Positions 11,238 to 21,946 of a stretch of 64,000 nt of DNA are shown here, piece by piece. The DNA is taken from NCBI GenBank assembly GCA_022315425.1, contig JAIUPT010000021.1, forward strand, positions 1,054,001 through 1,118,000, written 5' to 3'. The translations under genes and the position numbers were made by a program. Source of the stretch: Pseudevernia furfuracea (taxonomy: Eukaryota > Ascomycota > Lecanoromycetes > Lecanorales > Parmeliaceae). The first letter of the stretch is position 1. Every line of letters starts with the position of its first letter. The notes under the pieces are model-generated. The model saw only the letters and a list, made by a program, of their open reading frames with translations, was not told the origin of the DNA and did not search any database.

Positions 11238-12560
11238 ATGTGTACTCTCAACAGTAACACGCACTACTGTGGAGATGGGCCTCAGTGCCTCCCATTTCCT
11301 CTGGAGACCATCGTGCAGATTATCAGTCTTCTTGACAAAGCTTGTGATAGAAGGAGTGCCAGACTGGTATGCAAAGTCTTTGCAGAAGCTGGCCTACCGT
11401 CGCTCACGTATACGGTCAACCTCTCTATTGCCGGAGGCCTTCTTGAAAGGACCCAAGCGATAGCGGAGCATCCGATTGTCAGCAAGTACATAACCCACAT
11501 GGTCTGCAGTGGCACGCAGCTACTTAGCGACGACGTGACTTATCACAACTTCCGAGATTGGTATGAGCCCACGAGCTATCAGACCGAGCCGTTAGTGCCG
11601 TTGTCGGTCATCTACGAACAAATTGTCTCACGAGACGAGAAAGAGAAGAGAATCATTCACTGTCAAAGGGATCAGGCCATATTCCTTTTTGCTCTTCAAA
11701 GCTTTGTCAATCTCAAGCGCATTACATTTACGGATGTTCCACTCGTCGAAGAGAACCAGAACTTGGCCCGTCCGCAGTGGCCGGGCGTTGCAAGTCGTGG
11801 AGACCTGTGGGAGCCCGCCTCGCCGTACCAAATCTTTGTAATGGGAATCCGATTGTTATGTAGGCATGGCATCAATCTACAACAACTTAAGGTTATAGGC
11901 TCAAGCTATGCCATACAGAACAGGATATTTCTCGATGCTTCCCAGAAGAATCACGGTGACATGCTCAGCGTCTTTGGTCATCTTCGCCACTTCGAATTGT
12001 TCGTGATTGTACCGGATATCGCTGTACAGGATGACGCACCCCTGACGTACGGCGGCCTCGGAGGTCTTTTGAAACATGCGACATCACTACTAACGTTGAA
12101 GCTGGCAAGCTCATATTGGCCTGAGCCATCAGACGATGATGACTGCCCACCAATGTTAGACGTTTCAACTTTGCTCCAAGGCTTCACGTGGCAACATCTC
12201 AAGAATATAAGCTTGCGTGGCTTCTTGATGATAGGCCATGAAGATCTCATGGGCTTCTTCGATCGTCACCGAGCAACACTAGAGAGTGTCGAGCTGATGG
12301 CGGTGAGGATCCTGCACCGTCCGGACCCTCAGGATACCATCTGCGAAGCTTGGAAGCAATTATTCAGTGGGTTGCGACGCCGTGGGATCATTTTCCTGAC
12401 ACTCAGGTTGTCTTTTCTGCAGGACTGCTATGATTTGGAGGGCCACTTCTCTCAGCCTAACAATCCTGCCTATCATGGCGATAGAATGCTTAGATACCTC
12501 CGCCAAGGAGGCATGAATCCATTGGAACCTGCTCTTCCTATCTCCGACGGCGTGGCTTGA
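11238..12560 (+). CDS. F-box-like protein, uncharacterised
   Basis: Single exon, 440 residues. An F-box-like segment sits near residues 15-60: LPFPLETIVQIISLLDK, then RRSARLVCKVFAEAGLPSL. It has the usual leucine/proline start and a conserved RLVCK-type second helix. F-box proteins recruit substrates to SCF ubiquitin ligases through Skp1. Downstream there are leucine-spaced segments such as LLKHATSLLTLKL and LKNISLRGFLMIG, typical of degenerate leucine-rich repeats in this large fungal group, with a conserved-looking histidine/cysteine-poor C-terminus. There is no signal peptide or membrane segment. The substrate cannot be inferred. The start at 11238 places the F-box at the expected distance from the N-terminus. 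Confidence 0.8.
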   Translation: MCTLNSNTHYCGDGPQCLPFPLETIVQIISLLDKACDRRSARLVCKVFAEAGLPSLTYTVNLSIAGGLLERTQAIAEHPIVSKYITHMVCSGTQLLSDDVTYHNFRDWYEPTSYQTEPLVPLSVIYEQIVSRDEKEKRIIHCQRDQAIFLFALQSFVNLKRITFTDVPLVEENQNLARPQWPGVASRGDLWEPASPYQIFVMGIRLLCRHGINLQQLKVIGSSYAIQNRIFLDASQKNHGDMLSVFGHLRHFELFVIVPDIAVQDDAPLTYGGLGGLLKHATSLLTLKLASSYWPEPSDDDDCPPMLDVSTLLQGFTWQHLKNISLRGFLMIGHEDLMGFFDRHRATLESVELMAVRILHRPDPQDTICEAWKQLFSGLRRRGIIFLTLRLSFLQDCYDLEGHFSQPNNPAYHGDRMLRYLRQGGMNPLEPALPISDGVA

Positions 12561-13060
12561 GATGCTTGCCAGCGCATTCACAGACTAGTCTTTCCTTTTG
12601 AGACCCTGACTTGGGCACGAGTACTACTGTATGTGAGCCCTACATCGTTGAAATTTCTGGCCTTCTATTTGGTTGGGTGGCGGCGTTGTGGCGGTGAGGA
12701 ACGGGAAATGATGTACATATGGAAAGGCTGTCGAACATGATTGATACTCTGATACTTGAATTGACTTTCCCTAAGATATCCTATACAATTAGACCTATGT
12801 TATCGAAACCTAGTAGACCAATGGCCCTCATAAACTCAAAATTATCGTCATACCATGATTAAGTAAAGTTCTTGAACTTGCGCCTCTTCCATTCCAAACC
12901 GCTTGCAGCGTCAACAAAGCCTGCTCACCTCAAGTACAACAGAAACGACCAATATACCAGCGTCCACCATCCCACGTCCCCTCGTTGTGCCCCGCCATTC
13001 TTCTCCCGTCTTCCAGCCTTCTCTCTCTGCTCGATCAACGATCCCACATCCACCACCAAC
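12561..13060. other. Intergenic region
   Basis: About 500 bases between two rightward genes. It includes the 3' region of the F-box gene and a pyrimidine-rich leader (12880-13060) ahead of the next ATG. An in-frame upstream ATG at 12872 exists but codes low-quality sequence. Confidence 0.5.
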
Positions 13061-13747
13061 ATGCCCGAACCCCAACCCATCCCCTCAGGCTCCCCCTCTC
13101 CACCCGAAGACATGGCCGCAGCAATGGGCTTCTCCTCCTTCGGCGCGAAACCCAACCCCCCCAAAAAGAAACGCAAACTAGCCGATCCGAACAGCGAGGG
13201 AAGCGGAAGCAACAACACGCCTCTGGGCGTGCGGACACGGAAGCCAGGTGAGCAGCAGGCGAGAGAAGAGCCGGCGAGGGAGCGAGGCCAGAGCCAGTCA
13301 GCTGGGATGGTGGGAACGGGAGGAACGCAGGGTCGGGGACAGAGGTCCGTTCACTCGGAACCTCGAGAGGAATTCCGGACCGTATCCAGCGGCCTGGCGG
13401 ATTCTGACCCCCTCGCCGCCGCGGCTCTCGATGAAACGGCCGGCATGCTGCTGGGGACGGGCTTGATGCCGCAGTATCTGGACTGGAATGAGGGGTTTGC
13501 TGAGGGTGGGCCGTCTGGTGGTCGACACGGGCAGGAGCAGGGTCGGGTTGCGGGACCGGGTGGTGGAGGGGGAGGTGGAAGGGATGAGATGAGGAGCCAG
13601 GGAAAGAGAGAGGATGGGACGTGGGATTGGCAGGCGTTGAGAAGGGGGGTGGTGATGGATGAGAGGGGAGATGCGGCGTTTTATGATAGGAGTTTTGTGG
13701 AGGATCCTTGGAGGGGTTTGGGGGGTGGGAGAGGGGAGGGGAGGTAG
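13061..13747 (+). CDS. Conserved fungal protein of unknown function (MGFSSFG motif)
   Basis: Single exon, 228 residues from the ATG at 13061, which follows a favourable CCAAC context. The frame is open upstream to 12872, but that stretch looks like translated leader. Two ends look constrained. Near residue 20 is DMAAAMGFSSFGAKPNPPKK followed by a KKKRKL nuclear-localisation-like run. At the C-terminus is DWQALRRGVVMDERGDAAFY, then DRSFVEDPWRGL. The middle is Gly/Glu/Gln-rich and probably disordered. I recall the MGFSSFG and DPW motifs from uncharacterised fungal proteins but know no function. The basic motif suggests a nuclear protein. Confidence 0.7.
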   Translation: MPEPQPIPSGSPSPPEDMAAAMGFSSFGAKPNPPKKKRKLADPNSEGSGSNNTPLGVRTRKPGEQQAREEPARERGQSQSAGMVGTGGTQGRGQRSVHSEPREEFRTVSSGLADSDPLAAAALDETAGMLLGTGLMPQYLDWNEGFAEGGPSGGRHGQEQGRVAGPGGGGGGGRDEMRSQGKREDGTWDWQALRRGVVMDERGDAAFYDRSFVEDPWRGLGGGRGEGR

Positions 13748-14453
13748 TGTATCGGGGCTACGGTATGGGCTGGCTACGGGGAGCAGATATGAACTAGCGA
13801 GCCGGAAATGAGCCAGCGAAACAATGTAGCCAGTGTTCCACAAGGCACAAGGGAGAGGGAGTACTAGTACAGCTAAGGGTGTGGGTAGGGATTATGGTAG
13901 ATACCCAGCAATATGACGCATTCCAAATTGCCTCGAAGCTTCTTTGTGGCGTTTGAAGGACGTGTATGGCATAGCGGCCTTCTCTGGATATGCTCGGGCC
14001 CCAAAAAAACGAGCATCTCCGCTAAGCGTAGCTCCTCAAACATTCACAAAAGCTCGCCTCAAAGAGCAGTGAAAAGTATGCACTAATCTATGAACAGGAC
14101 TTAGACGCTGCACCCCCCACTGCCGCTGCTTCCCCCCCCCCCCCCCCCCCCCCCTCATATCATCCCAGATCACCAGAAGATCCGACCTGCAGAAAGTATG
14201 CGTTCGAAGCCAGCAAATCACATTCTCAGCTGTCACCAAAAGCGAAAGAACTAACAGCCGCGCGCCAGGGGTGCCTGGGAGCCGTTGCAGAAACGTTGAA
14301 AAAGCGGCAAGAGACCATGGGTGCTGCGGTAGGGCAAAATACTAGCGAGCATATTTCAACGACATGTCACCGTCTTTTCACATATAAAGTCGCAAACTAC
14401 CCATGATAGAAGAAACAAAGTAAAGTTGACGGAATGAATGAAAGATAGATTGT
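13748..14453. other. Convergent intergenic region with poly-C tract
   Basis: This stretch of 706 bases lies between two convergent genes. Apart from the 23-base cytosine run (separate entry), nothing is recognisable. Confidence 0.5.
14132..14154. repeat. Poly(C) homopolymer, 23 bases
   Basis: An uninterrupted run of 23 cytosines follows a CCGCTGCTT sequence. Its length may be a sequencing or assembly estimate. G/C homopolymers this long are rare in fungal genomes; the complementary poly-G could form quadruplexes. Confidence 0.9.
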
Positions 14454-15170
14454 TTAGTGCTCTGGTGACGGGTATCGCTGGCTGGCTCTGGCGTATTGTT
14501 TTGGGTATTTCCGCTCGGTCTTGGTTTTGAGTGTGCTACGACGGTATCAGTTTCCCATTGGCAAACTAGAGATTCATGATCTTGAAAGTTTGGAGGGAGA
14601 GGTCTTTACTTACTTTACGCGCTTCTGGGTCCATTCGAGATCCTTCTTCACCTCTTTTGCGGCCTTCATGCCGTCTGCGAAATTGGCACGAGAGTTCTGC
14701 AGCCGGCGCTGAGCAAGTGCTTGCAACTCGAGAAGCTCGCGGTTCTTAGCATTCAATTCGCCAGACCTTTGGATCATCAGCAAATGTACCTGAAGGATTC
14801 CGCTCTCGTCCTTTGCGCTAAGACGCAAGGCAAGCGTTGACCGCAGAGTTACTCACGTCTGCGCCTGTCGTGCCAAACTTCTATCTAGCAGCATAGGGCT
14901 CACGGTCGTGCTTAGCTTATCGTTGAGTAATTCGACGAGATCGATACCCGAAGATGCGCCGTCGCCGTAATCGCTGCTGTTGCTGCCGGAGTCAGATGTC
15001 AAGGATGGCACAGCTGAGGTGTTGGCGCTAGAGCCACGTTGTGGTGGCGAGCTGGTGACACGACCGTATGGCGCTGGGTAGGCGACTGGAAGCTTGGAGG
15101 CAGGCTTTCCAGGCATAGCGACAGGTCGAGAGTAGGTCGATGCTTGGTAACGGGTTTGAGTGACAGACAT
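14454..15170 (-). CDS. kxd1: KxDL-domain protein (BLOC-1-related KXD1 homologue)
   Basis: Exons are 15170..14857, 14766..14614 and 14535..14454, giving 182 residues. The first 90 residues are Ser/Pro-rich and variable. The KxDL domain follows: LLDRSLARQAQ joined by the first splice to TSGELNAKNRELLELQALAQ, then MKAAKEVKKDLEWTQKRV joined by the second splice to NTLKTKTERKYPKQYARA. The KxDL signature itself reads KKDL. In yeast and animals KXD1 is a small coiled-coil subunit of the BLOC-1 complex acting on endosomes and lysosome-related organelles. Both splices are needed to recover the conserved ends, and the third exon gives the typical TERKYP tail. Confidence 0.88.
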
Positions 15171-16304
15171 CTTGGCGAAAGTGAGGTAGATAGATACGTA
15201 AGGTTAGGAGTGGAAAATAAATGCTTAACAATGATAACGTCTAGTGTTGGAGTGATGTGGTGAAGTACTTGTGTATAAAAGGGGTCAAGCTTCGTTGTAA
15301 GCAAGGACAAGTGTTGGAGGCGAGGTCAAGCCGGCTTTCTGCTATAGGTCTAGATTGAAATCGAGAGGAGAAGATGGGGAGATATAATGAAAAAAAAAGA
15401 AGAAAGCAAGGCAGGAAGACGGGTCCATGCCCTCCCTTTTATACCCACCTCGACTCCCTCCTCATGGGCCGATGCGGAAGCAAGCTGATAGCCAACATGA
15501 CCCATAAGACTCTGACCCCGCTTTGATCGAGTGCAAGAGGCCTTTTTGGAGTCTGACTAGCCCGTAAACCTTCTCCACGGACCCTGGCTCTGGCCTGTAA
15601 GATGGTCCGGACACCCTCCAAGGCAAGTAAATTCCGGAACCGGATCCCTTGCTGCTTGAAAAGTATGAAAGGTCTGGCTTCTTCTAGGCGCGGCGATTGG
15701 TGCGATTGTCCCCAAAGCACGCTCTTTTAGTCAGCTTTTGCACTGGTATGGGCTAAGTACTGATAGCGTTGCATGTCTTGGTTGTTGAATGATGCTATGA
15801 CCGCACAGCGTTTGAGCGTTGGAGACGATCTGTGCACTTTCTTGCTGCCATGGCGAGAGATCCGAGACGCTACTATGTAGCTTTACGCATGAAAGTGGCA
15901 TAGAAGCCGACTCTCTCAAAGGTCCAATGAGCGTCATGTCTGAGATGCGTTGTCCCTTCGGGCTCTGCCTATGACATTAGGTATCCGTACATCATTCGCC
16001 GAGACCTCTGGTCATTGCGGCAGGTGGACACGAAGAATGCCTTGTACCTGCCAAGTACTTTGACACCTGCCGTGTGACATTGTCACCCAAGGCATGTAAC
16101 CGCAGGCTGTGTCCAATAATGTCAGAATGTTGCTGCCTTCTGGGTGGCTATCGTGTGTCGTTTGCGCGGACCCTGCAGTGGCCCTGACAGAGATTCGATA
16201 GGGCTGAAGTCAATGCACATGTCATTTTAATTTTCACCGCTCACTCGAACCCCTACAACATCTGGGAATTGAGAGTTGTCATAAAGATTGCTTCTATTGG
16301 TTGT
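15171..16304. other. Intergenic region
   Basis: This stretch of 1,134 bases lies between the kxd1 start and the sec18 3' end. It contains a TATA-like box for kxd1 (separate entry) and an A-rich run near 15388-15405. No credible gene is seen. Confidence 0.55.
15434..15443 (-). promoter_or_regulatory. TATA-box-like element upstream of kxd1
   Basis: The minus strand reads TATAAAAGGG, 264 bases before the kxd1 start codon and in the correct orientation. A 5' UTR of about 230 bases would follow. This is a motif match only. Confidence 0.35.
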
Positions 16305-18801
16305 CTATGAATAGTCCATCTGAGCTTTAGCTCTTGCGATGGTCTGCGCAAATCGCCCCTCTCTGTCCCGATCTTGCTTTGCCGTCTCAATACCGAGTAA
16401 AATCTTCTTGATACCAACGCCCACAGAGTCGCTCCTTGTCATCTCGCGCAGCTCTTGGATCGCACGATCTGGGTTCCCAAACACGCCTGACTGATTCATA
16501 ATGAAGGAGAGTTCAGCGTAGCCCATCACGTTCGGCACAGCGATGTCTGAATCAAAGGACGTGAACACGTCCAACTGTTGTAGAACGGACCTTTCTCCTG
16601 TTGTTGCAAGAACTAGAAGCCTCCTACCCTTTGGTGGCTCCTTCTTGAGGAGGACCATAAGCGCTTGGAGTACACCGTTACTGAACCGTGGACCAATCGG
16701 CACCCACTCGACAATTCGCTCAATATTGTCTATCAGGACCACACTCAGAGGGCTCTTGTAGGCATCATCAAAAATGCGACGCATATGCTCAATCTTCATT
16801 GACTCATTAAAACCAATCATATTGTCTGGACTGCACATCTTGATGAGAGGATAGCCACTGTCTAGCGCAATCTTCGCCGCGAGTGCGGTCTTACCCGATC
16901 CTGGCGGGCCATACAGGATAGTTGAGAATAATGGCGTACTCTCTGGCTCTTGGACTTGCTTGACGATGAGACTTGCCTCGTTCAAGATACCATCAATGGC
17001 TTCTGAGAAGTGGATGATACCGCCACGAAGACACCGTTGCATCTCGTCTTCTGAGACACCAAAAGCAGGCTTAACATCATCAAATGCATGTTCGAAATCA
17101 TCGCGATTAACAGTCATCTTATCAACGTCTTCAGAGACGCCTGCGAGTGTGCCAACCTTAACATGCCGGTTCAGAGCAAAAGAGGTGGCACTTCGGACCA
17201 GACCACTGATCTCGGCACCACTGAAGTTCTTAGTCAGATGAGCAAGCTCCTCTAGATTGACATCAGGATCTAGATTACCACTTTCCCTCATTTTAGATGT
17301 GTGGATCTTTAGAATTTGAACACGACCATACTCATCTGGCAGGGAGATTTCCATATGCACCTCCAACCGGCCAGGTCGAAGCAGAGCATCATCAATCATA
17401 TCCATTCGGTTGGTCATTCCGATGAGCAAGATATTGTTGAGTTGGTCGACACCATCAAGCTTCGAGAGCAGCTGATTCACAACACTGTCCCCAACGCCTG
17501 TACCTCCGCCTGCACCACTACCTCTTTGCTTGCAAACCGCATCGAGCTCATCAAATATAATGATGTGCAGACCGCTTTCGTCTCCTTTCTCCTTGTATTC
17601 TTTTTCGGCGTCTGCGAAGAGTTTTCGAATATTTTCTTCAGATTGGCCCACGTACTTGTTGAGGACTTCTGGTCCATTGATAACTTTAGGCTCCCGAGCG
17701 TTTAGCATCTTACCAATCCTCCGAGCAATCAACGTTTTTCCCGTCCCTGGAGGACCAAATAGCAATATGCCTTTGACATGCTGGATGCCCATTGACTCAA
17801 TTAGTCCGGGTGGGAAGATGCGGGAGGCAAACGCTCTTCGGAAGATAGCGCTGAATTCTTTATCTAAACCACCGATTCCCATGTCCTCAAACTTGAAATC
17901 GGGGGTAAAGATGGCATTAGCAGCAGGTCTTCGTTTTGAGGCCTTCAGATTCACCCGGGATTTGGCATCTTTGAAGAAGTTCATTTGGCTCTGGCGCGTA
18001 AGGATTCCGCGGCTGCGAGCATCGGACATACTAGGCTCGGATCTGGCTGAAGTCTTTTCCACGGAGAGGTCGACGAGTTGTATGGCTTTGATAACGATAA
18101 AAAGTTTAACACTCTTGTAGTCCATAAGGACCCGTTGGCCTGGTGCAAGAACTTGGTTTTCGTAGTTCTACGTATCGTTAGCCAGTTCAATCTTCATCCT
18201 TTCCTATTTCCAATACCTTAGTGAAGTGTTGTTGTAATTCATCCTGATCATACGGTGTTTCTGTCTCCTTTTTGCCTGCAAAGCTGACTTCCGCATCTAA
18301 AGATCCAAGAAAGCGAGGGCCACGCTCTTGAAACGGGTCATACTTCTTGACGTGTACTGTATCCTGGAGACTGATCTGCGCCCAAGATCTCTGAATATCT
18401 GAGAGACTAATGTGTCCTTGGGGGAAGCCATCACGCATTCTTGCGGTGCAGACATAGAGGTCATTAAGGATGACATAGGAATCAGAGCTGACTTGAGATG
18501 GAGGGAAATCAAAAGGCGAGACGGCAACCAGGTTTCCGTATGTAAAAATATCGTCTGGGGACTTTGCTGGTTGTAGCTGCCATACCTGGCCTCCTGGTCC
18601 TTGTCTTGACTGTCCTCGAGAGTAATCGAGTTTCTCTGGTGGTGTGCCATCGTAGTAGGGTCTCTGGCTGTTCGGTGGTGGACGGCCATGGGGAGCGCCA
18701 TAGCGGTCAGAGCTGCCTGGGGGTATTCGACTGTAAGGGCCCGAAGGCTGTGGGGAAGTAGGCTGATTTGGTGGAGTTGGTCGAGGGTTGCGGCCGAACA
18801 T
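16305..18801 (-). CDS. sec18: Vesicular-fusion ATPase Sec18 (NSF)
   Basis: Exons are 18801..18217 and 18167..16305, giving 815 residues. The intron has a GCTAAC branch site. Sec18/NSF is a hexameric AAA+ ATPase that, with Sec17, disassembles cis-SNARE complexes at every fusion step. A Pro/Ser/Tyr-rich leader of about 70 residues precedes the N domain. D1 carries Walker A GPPGTGKT near residue 331, Walker B IIIFDELDAV near 397, and the NSF pore/hinge block DELDAVCKQRGSGAGGGTGV, which is diagnostic. D2 has GPPGSGKT near 613 and VVLIDNIERI near 667; D2 of NSF mainly supports hexamer formation. The gene is divergent from dph5, with 233 bases between the start codons. All catalytic motifs look intact. 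Confidence 0.96.
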
Positions 18802-19034
18802 GTTGGCCTATTCTTGCGGACAAGATCTATATCAGATCACTACAGGGCAACAATCCCAAGCTTGAGTGTCCTGTCAAAATGCTCAAACAACAGGTTGCGG
18901 CCTTGGCGCAGAGATTATAGCGCCGAGGTTTACCCCTGGGCCTTTCTGCACTTTTGATGCTCCAGCTCCCTACCTCTGCTTAAGTACCATTCCATCAAAG
19001 ACGCAAAGATTAAGGTCATCGGGGACACACCATC

Positions 19035-20015
19035 ATGCTATATTTGATAGGACTCGGATTGGCTGATGAGACCGATGTCACGGTCAAAGGCCTTGAGCTG
19101 ATAAAAAAGGTAGACAGAGTGTATCTAGAAGCATACACAAGCATATTGCTCGTAGATACAGCGAAGCTGGTAAGCTCTTCCTTCAATTCGTACAGCGCAA
19201 AAAACCTGACGCTGAAGTTTGCCACAGTAGGAAGCATACTATGGCCGTCCAATCATAGTGGCAGACCGCGAAATGGTCGAATCTGCAAGTGACGAGATAC
19301 TAGCGGGGGCCGATACCTCAGATGTCGCTTTCTTGGTAGTCGGAGATCCCTTTGGGTACAACGGTCACGCTACAACCATAGAGAATTACATTGCAAGGCT
19401 GATTAATAGTTACACAGAGCTACCACCCACACCGACCTCGTCCTCCGAGCTAGAGAACTCCAGATCCCGGTACAAAGCGTCCACAATGCTTCTATAATGT
19501 CCGCGATCGGAGCTACCGGACTTCAGCTCTATAATTTCGGCCAGACTGTCAGCATGGTCTTCTTTACAGACACCTGGAAACCCTCTTCATTCTACGATCG
19601 ACTAAAAGAGAACCAGCAAATAGGCCTGCATAGTCTTTTACTCTTGGACATTAAGGTGAAAGAGCAATCGCTAGCGAATCTTGCCAGAGGTCGAAAGAAC
19701 TACGAGCCGCCTCGGTTCATGACCGTCGCTCAATGTGCAGGTCAGATGCTCGAAATAGAGCACGAGCGGGAAGAAGGAGTATGTGGGCCTCAGAGTTTGG
19801 CTGTTGGCGTGGCTAGGGTGGGCGCCAGGGATCAGAAGATGGCTGCTGGGACGCTGAAGCAATTGAGTAGTATAGATCTTGGGGCTCCTCTGCATAGCTT
19901 GGTATTACTGGGAAAGAGAACACACTATCTGGAAAGGGACTACATTCGAGATTTTGCGGTCGAGCAGGACGTGTTTGATAGTGTATGGAGCGAGCTATAC
20001 GAAGAGAAGCAGTGA
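19035..20015 (+). CDS. dph5: Diphthine methyl ester synthase Dph5
   Basis: Exons are 19035..19169, 19231..19355 and 19418..20015, giving 285 residues. Dph5 uses S-adenosylmethionine to methylate the modified histidine of elongation factor 2 in diphthamide biosynthesis. The protein starts MLYLIGLGLADETDVTVKGL, the TP-methylase entry loop. Splice 1 restores YYGRPIIVADREMVE. Splice 2 restores VVGDPFGATTHTDLVLRARE, the SAM-binding heart of the family. QSVHNASIMSAIGATGLQLY and FGQTVSMVFFTDTWKP follow. Length matches the family (about 285). No key motif is missing. The stop lies 153 bases from the left end of the transposon. Confidence 0.95.
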
Positions 20016-20168
20016 CCAAGAAACCTGGTCGCTAAGAGTGGAGTCGTCGTTGGATTGGTAGAGGCCGGCATTTAGAGATTTCAGGCAGTTGAAGAAGCCA
20101 ATGCATCATGAATTGTGTGAATGGTTCCAGTATTGTAAATCAAAGCTCTAGGGAGCCAATGGCCGCTA

Positions 20169-20267
20169 CTCCTTTTTGCAAAACCCTTGGCGGGAGCGTC
20201 CCGCTGGCACCCTGCCCCGCAAATTTTTGCTGGGACCACCGCCAAATGCAAGCAAAAGGCATTTTCG
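20169..20267 (+). repeat. Left terminal inverted repeat of the transposon
   Basis: 99 bp, inverted match to 24350-24448. The only mismatch is at base 20240 (C here, G in the reverse complement of the right copy). A conserved inner part contains the words GCGGGAGCGTCCCGC, itself a near-palindrome. Confidence 0.95.
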
Positions 20268-20295
20268 CAGCACATAGATATAGAATATATACAAT

Positions 20296-20341
20296 CAAGT
20301 AGCATATAATCAAGTAGTCACTAATACATCTACTCAAGTAG
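20296..20341. repeat. Three CAAGTAG direct repeats inside the left end
   Basis: CAAGTAG occurs at 20296-20302, 20311-20317 and 20335-20341; the last two extend to CAAGTAGTCACT. They sit just inside the left terminal repeat, a place where transposase-binding subterminal repeats often occur. I do not see a matching set at the right end, so function is uncertain. Confidence 0.5.
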
Positions 20342-20620
20342 TCACTGGTCGCTGCAGTCCAGTATTCAAAAATCGGGCAGAACTTCAGGTCCTGGGGCCA
20401 AATGAGAAAAATTGGTGTCACCGTCAATGGTGCTCTATGACTGCACTCCCTGCACATAGCGATCTAGACGGCTGGACTGTGCCAGAAACACGTCATCGAT
20501 CGACTGACTGACAGATCTTAGCGCGCGAGACTTATTCAGAAGGGTGTGGTGAAGAGGTGAGATGTTGCCCAATGTAGCCCTAGCTCTTATCGGTCAATGT
20601 CGTCTGCGTAGAAGTCGAAT

Positions 20621-20660
20621 GATGAGGATGAGGATGAGGATGAGGAGGATGAGGAGGATG
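20621..20660. repeat. GATGAG/GAGGAT microsatellite inside the transposon
   Basis: Imperfect repeats of GATGAGGATGAG and GAGGAT over 40 bp lie between the left inverted repeat and the transposase. Confidence 0.8.
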
Positions 20661-20843
20661 ACCTGACGTAGTTAGTAGAGCATGTGGTGGTGGCAGGAGG
20701 TGAGGGTTGGTCGAACGGTGGAGGAAGCAAGATCACCCTGGACTCAAATAGCTCAAAAACACCAAGTCCGAGGATTAGCCGGACCAGAGGCTGGTTGCCA
20801 GAGGCTGGGTAGATGTCTAGGTGTCTAGGTGCTCGCTGTAACC

Positions 20844-21911
20844 ATGCCACCGCCCATTCCAGAGCCAATTCGGGCCCTTATCCAGCATGAATTCGAGCTG
20901 GGTCACAGCAATGATGTTATTCTAGCTGGTCCGTACAGTGTGGGCACACGGACTTTGCAGAGGATGAGGTCCCACTGGCATCAATACGGTACCGTCTTCA
21001 TTCCGAATGACAGCCCTGGCGGACGTCCCAGAGTCATAAGTCAGCACGTCGAGGCACAGCTACTTGCGTACCTCGAAGAACGCCCTATGTCGTATCTGGA
21101 CGAGTTGGTATACATGCTCTTCGATCACTTTGACCTCGTCGTCGACGAGAGTACCGTCTGAAGGGCTCTATAATGCCTCGGCTGGTCTCATAAGCGGATG
21201 AGAAGGATGGCTAGTCAACGTAACGTCTTTCTACGTGACAGTTGGTTCGCTGCGTTGGCTGACTGGCGAGCTGATCAGCTGGTCTTTCTAGATGAGTCAG
21301 CGGCTTGCGAACGGACTGGTAAGCATCCTCTTGCTGCCATCGGTCAGTTACTGAGATTTTTAGGTGACAGAAAGTACGGATGGGCACCTCTGGGCCTGAA
21401 ATCGTGGGTTAGCGAAGAATTTAAGCGGTCAAAGAGGTGGAGTCTGCTATCCGCGTTCACCATACAGGGCTATCTATCCTGAATTATCCTTCAGGGTTCC
21501 GTTACGCAAGAGATCTTTATCGACTTCGTACGAGATCACGTTTTATCTTACTGCGGTAGCTTCGATAGAAGTGAGCCTCTATCAGTCATTATATGTGATA
21601 ACGCTTCGGTGCATCACTGTGCTGAGCTTGTTCGTATGTGTCACGATGCGGGGGTTCTGCTGAAGTATCTACCGCCATATTCGTCTGACCTGAATCCGAT
21701 CGAGACCTCGTTTTCGGTTCTGAAGGCGTGGATCAAGAGACACCAAGACATGACTGTGCTATACTTCAGCGAAGGAAGATACGGTGACTTCATAGATATC
21801 GCTGTCCAAGCGCAGGAGGGAAGATATGACGCGGGCAATCTCTTTCGAAGGAGTGGCATATATTACAGAAGTCAGGACGAGATGGACGCTGCTGAGGCCT
21901 TAGAAGAATAA
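20844..21911 (+). pseudogene. Tc1/mariner DD34E transposase, broken by three in-frame stops
   Basis: One reading frame of 356 codons runs from the ATG at 20844 to the stop at 21911, interrupted by TGA at 21159-21161, TAA at 21171-21173 and TGA at 21480-21482, with no frameshift. The N-terminal half is a helix-turn-helix region ending in the GRPRVISQHVEAQLLAYL block. The DDE domain keeps LVFLDESAAC (first D), VIICDNASVHH (second D) and PPYSSDLNPIE (the E), with 34 residues between the last two, so the triad is intact apart from the stops. The product would have bound the inverted repeats and cut and pasted the element. The stops are of the kind that single C-to-T or G-to-A transitions produce, compatible with repeat-induced point mutation (inference). 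Confidence 0.9.
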
Positions 21912-21946
21912 CTCCATTGCTCCATGGGGGTTTGGCTACGGGATAG

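Noticed and set aside
12872..13060. In-frame N-terminal extension of the MGFSSFG protein
   Set aside because: Encodes low-quality, Ser/Pro/Thr-rich leader-like sequence; the ATG at 13061 has better context and begins the motif-bearing part.
15439..15937. Minus-strand frames between kxd1 and sec18
   Set aside because: Overlap a TATA-like element and promoter region; no domain or splice evidence.
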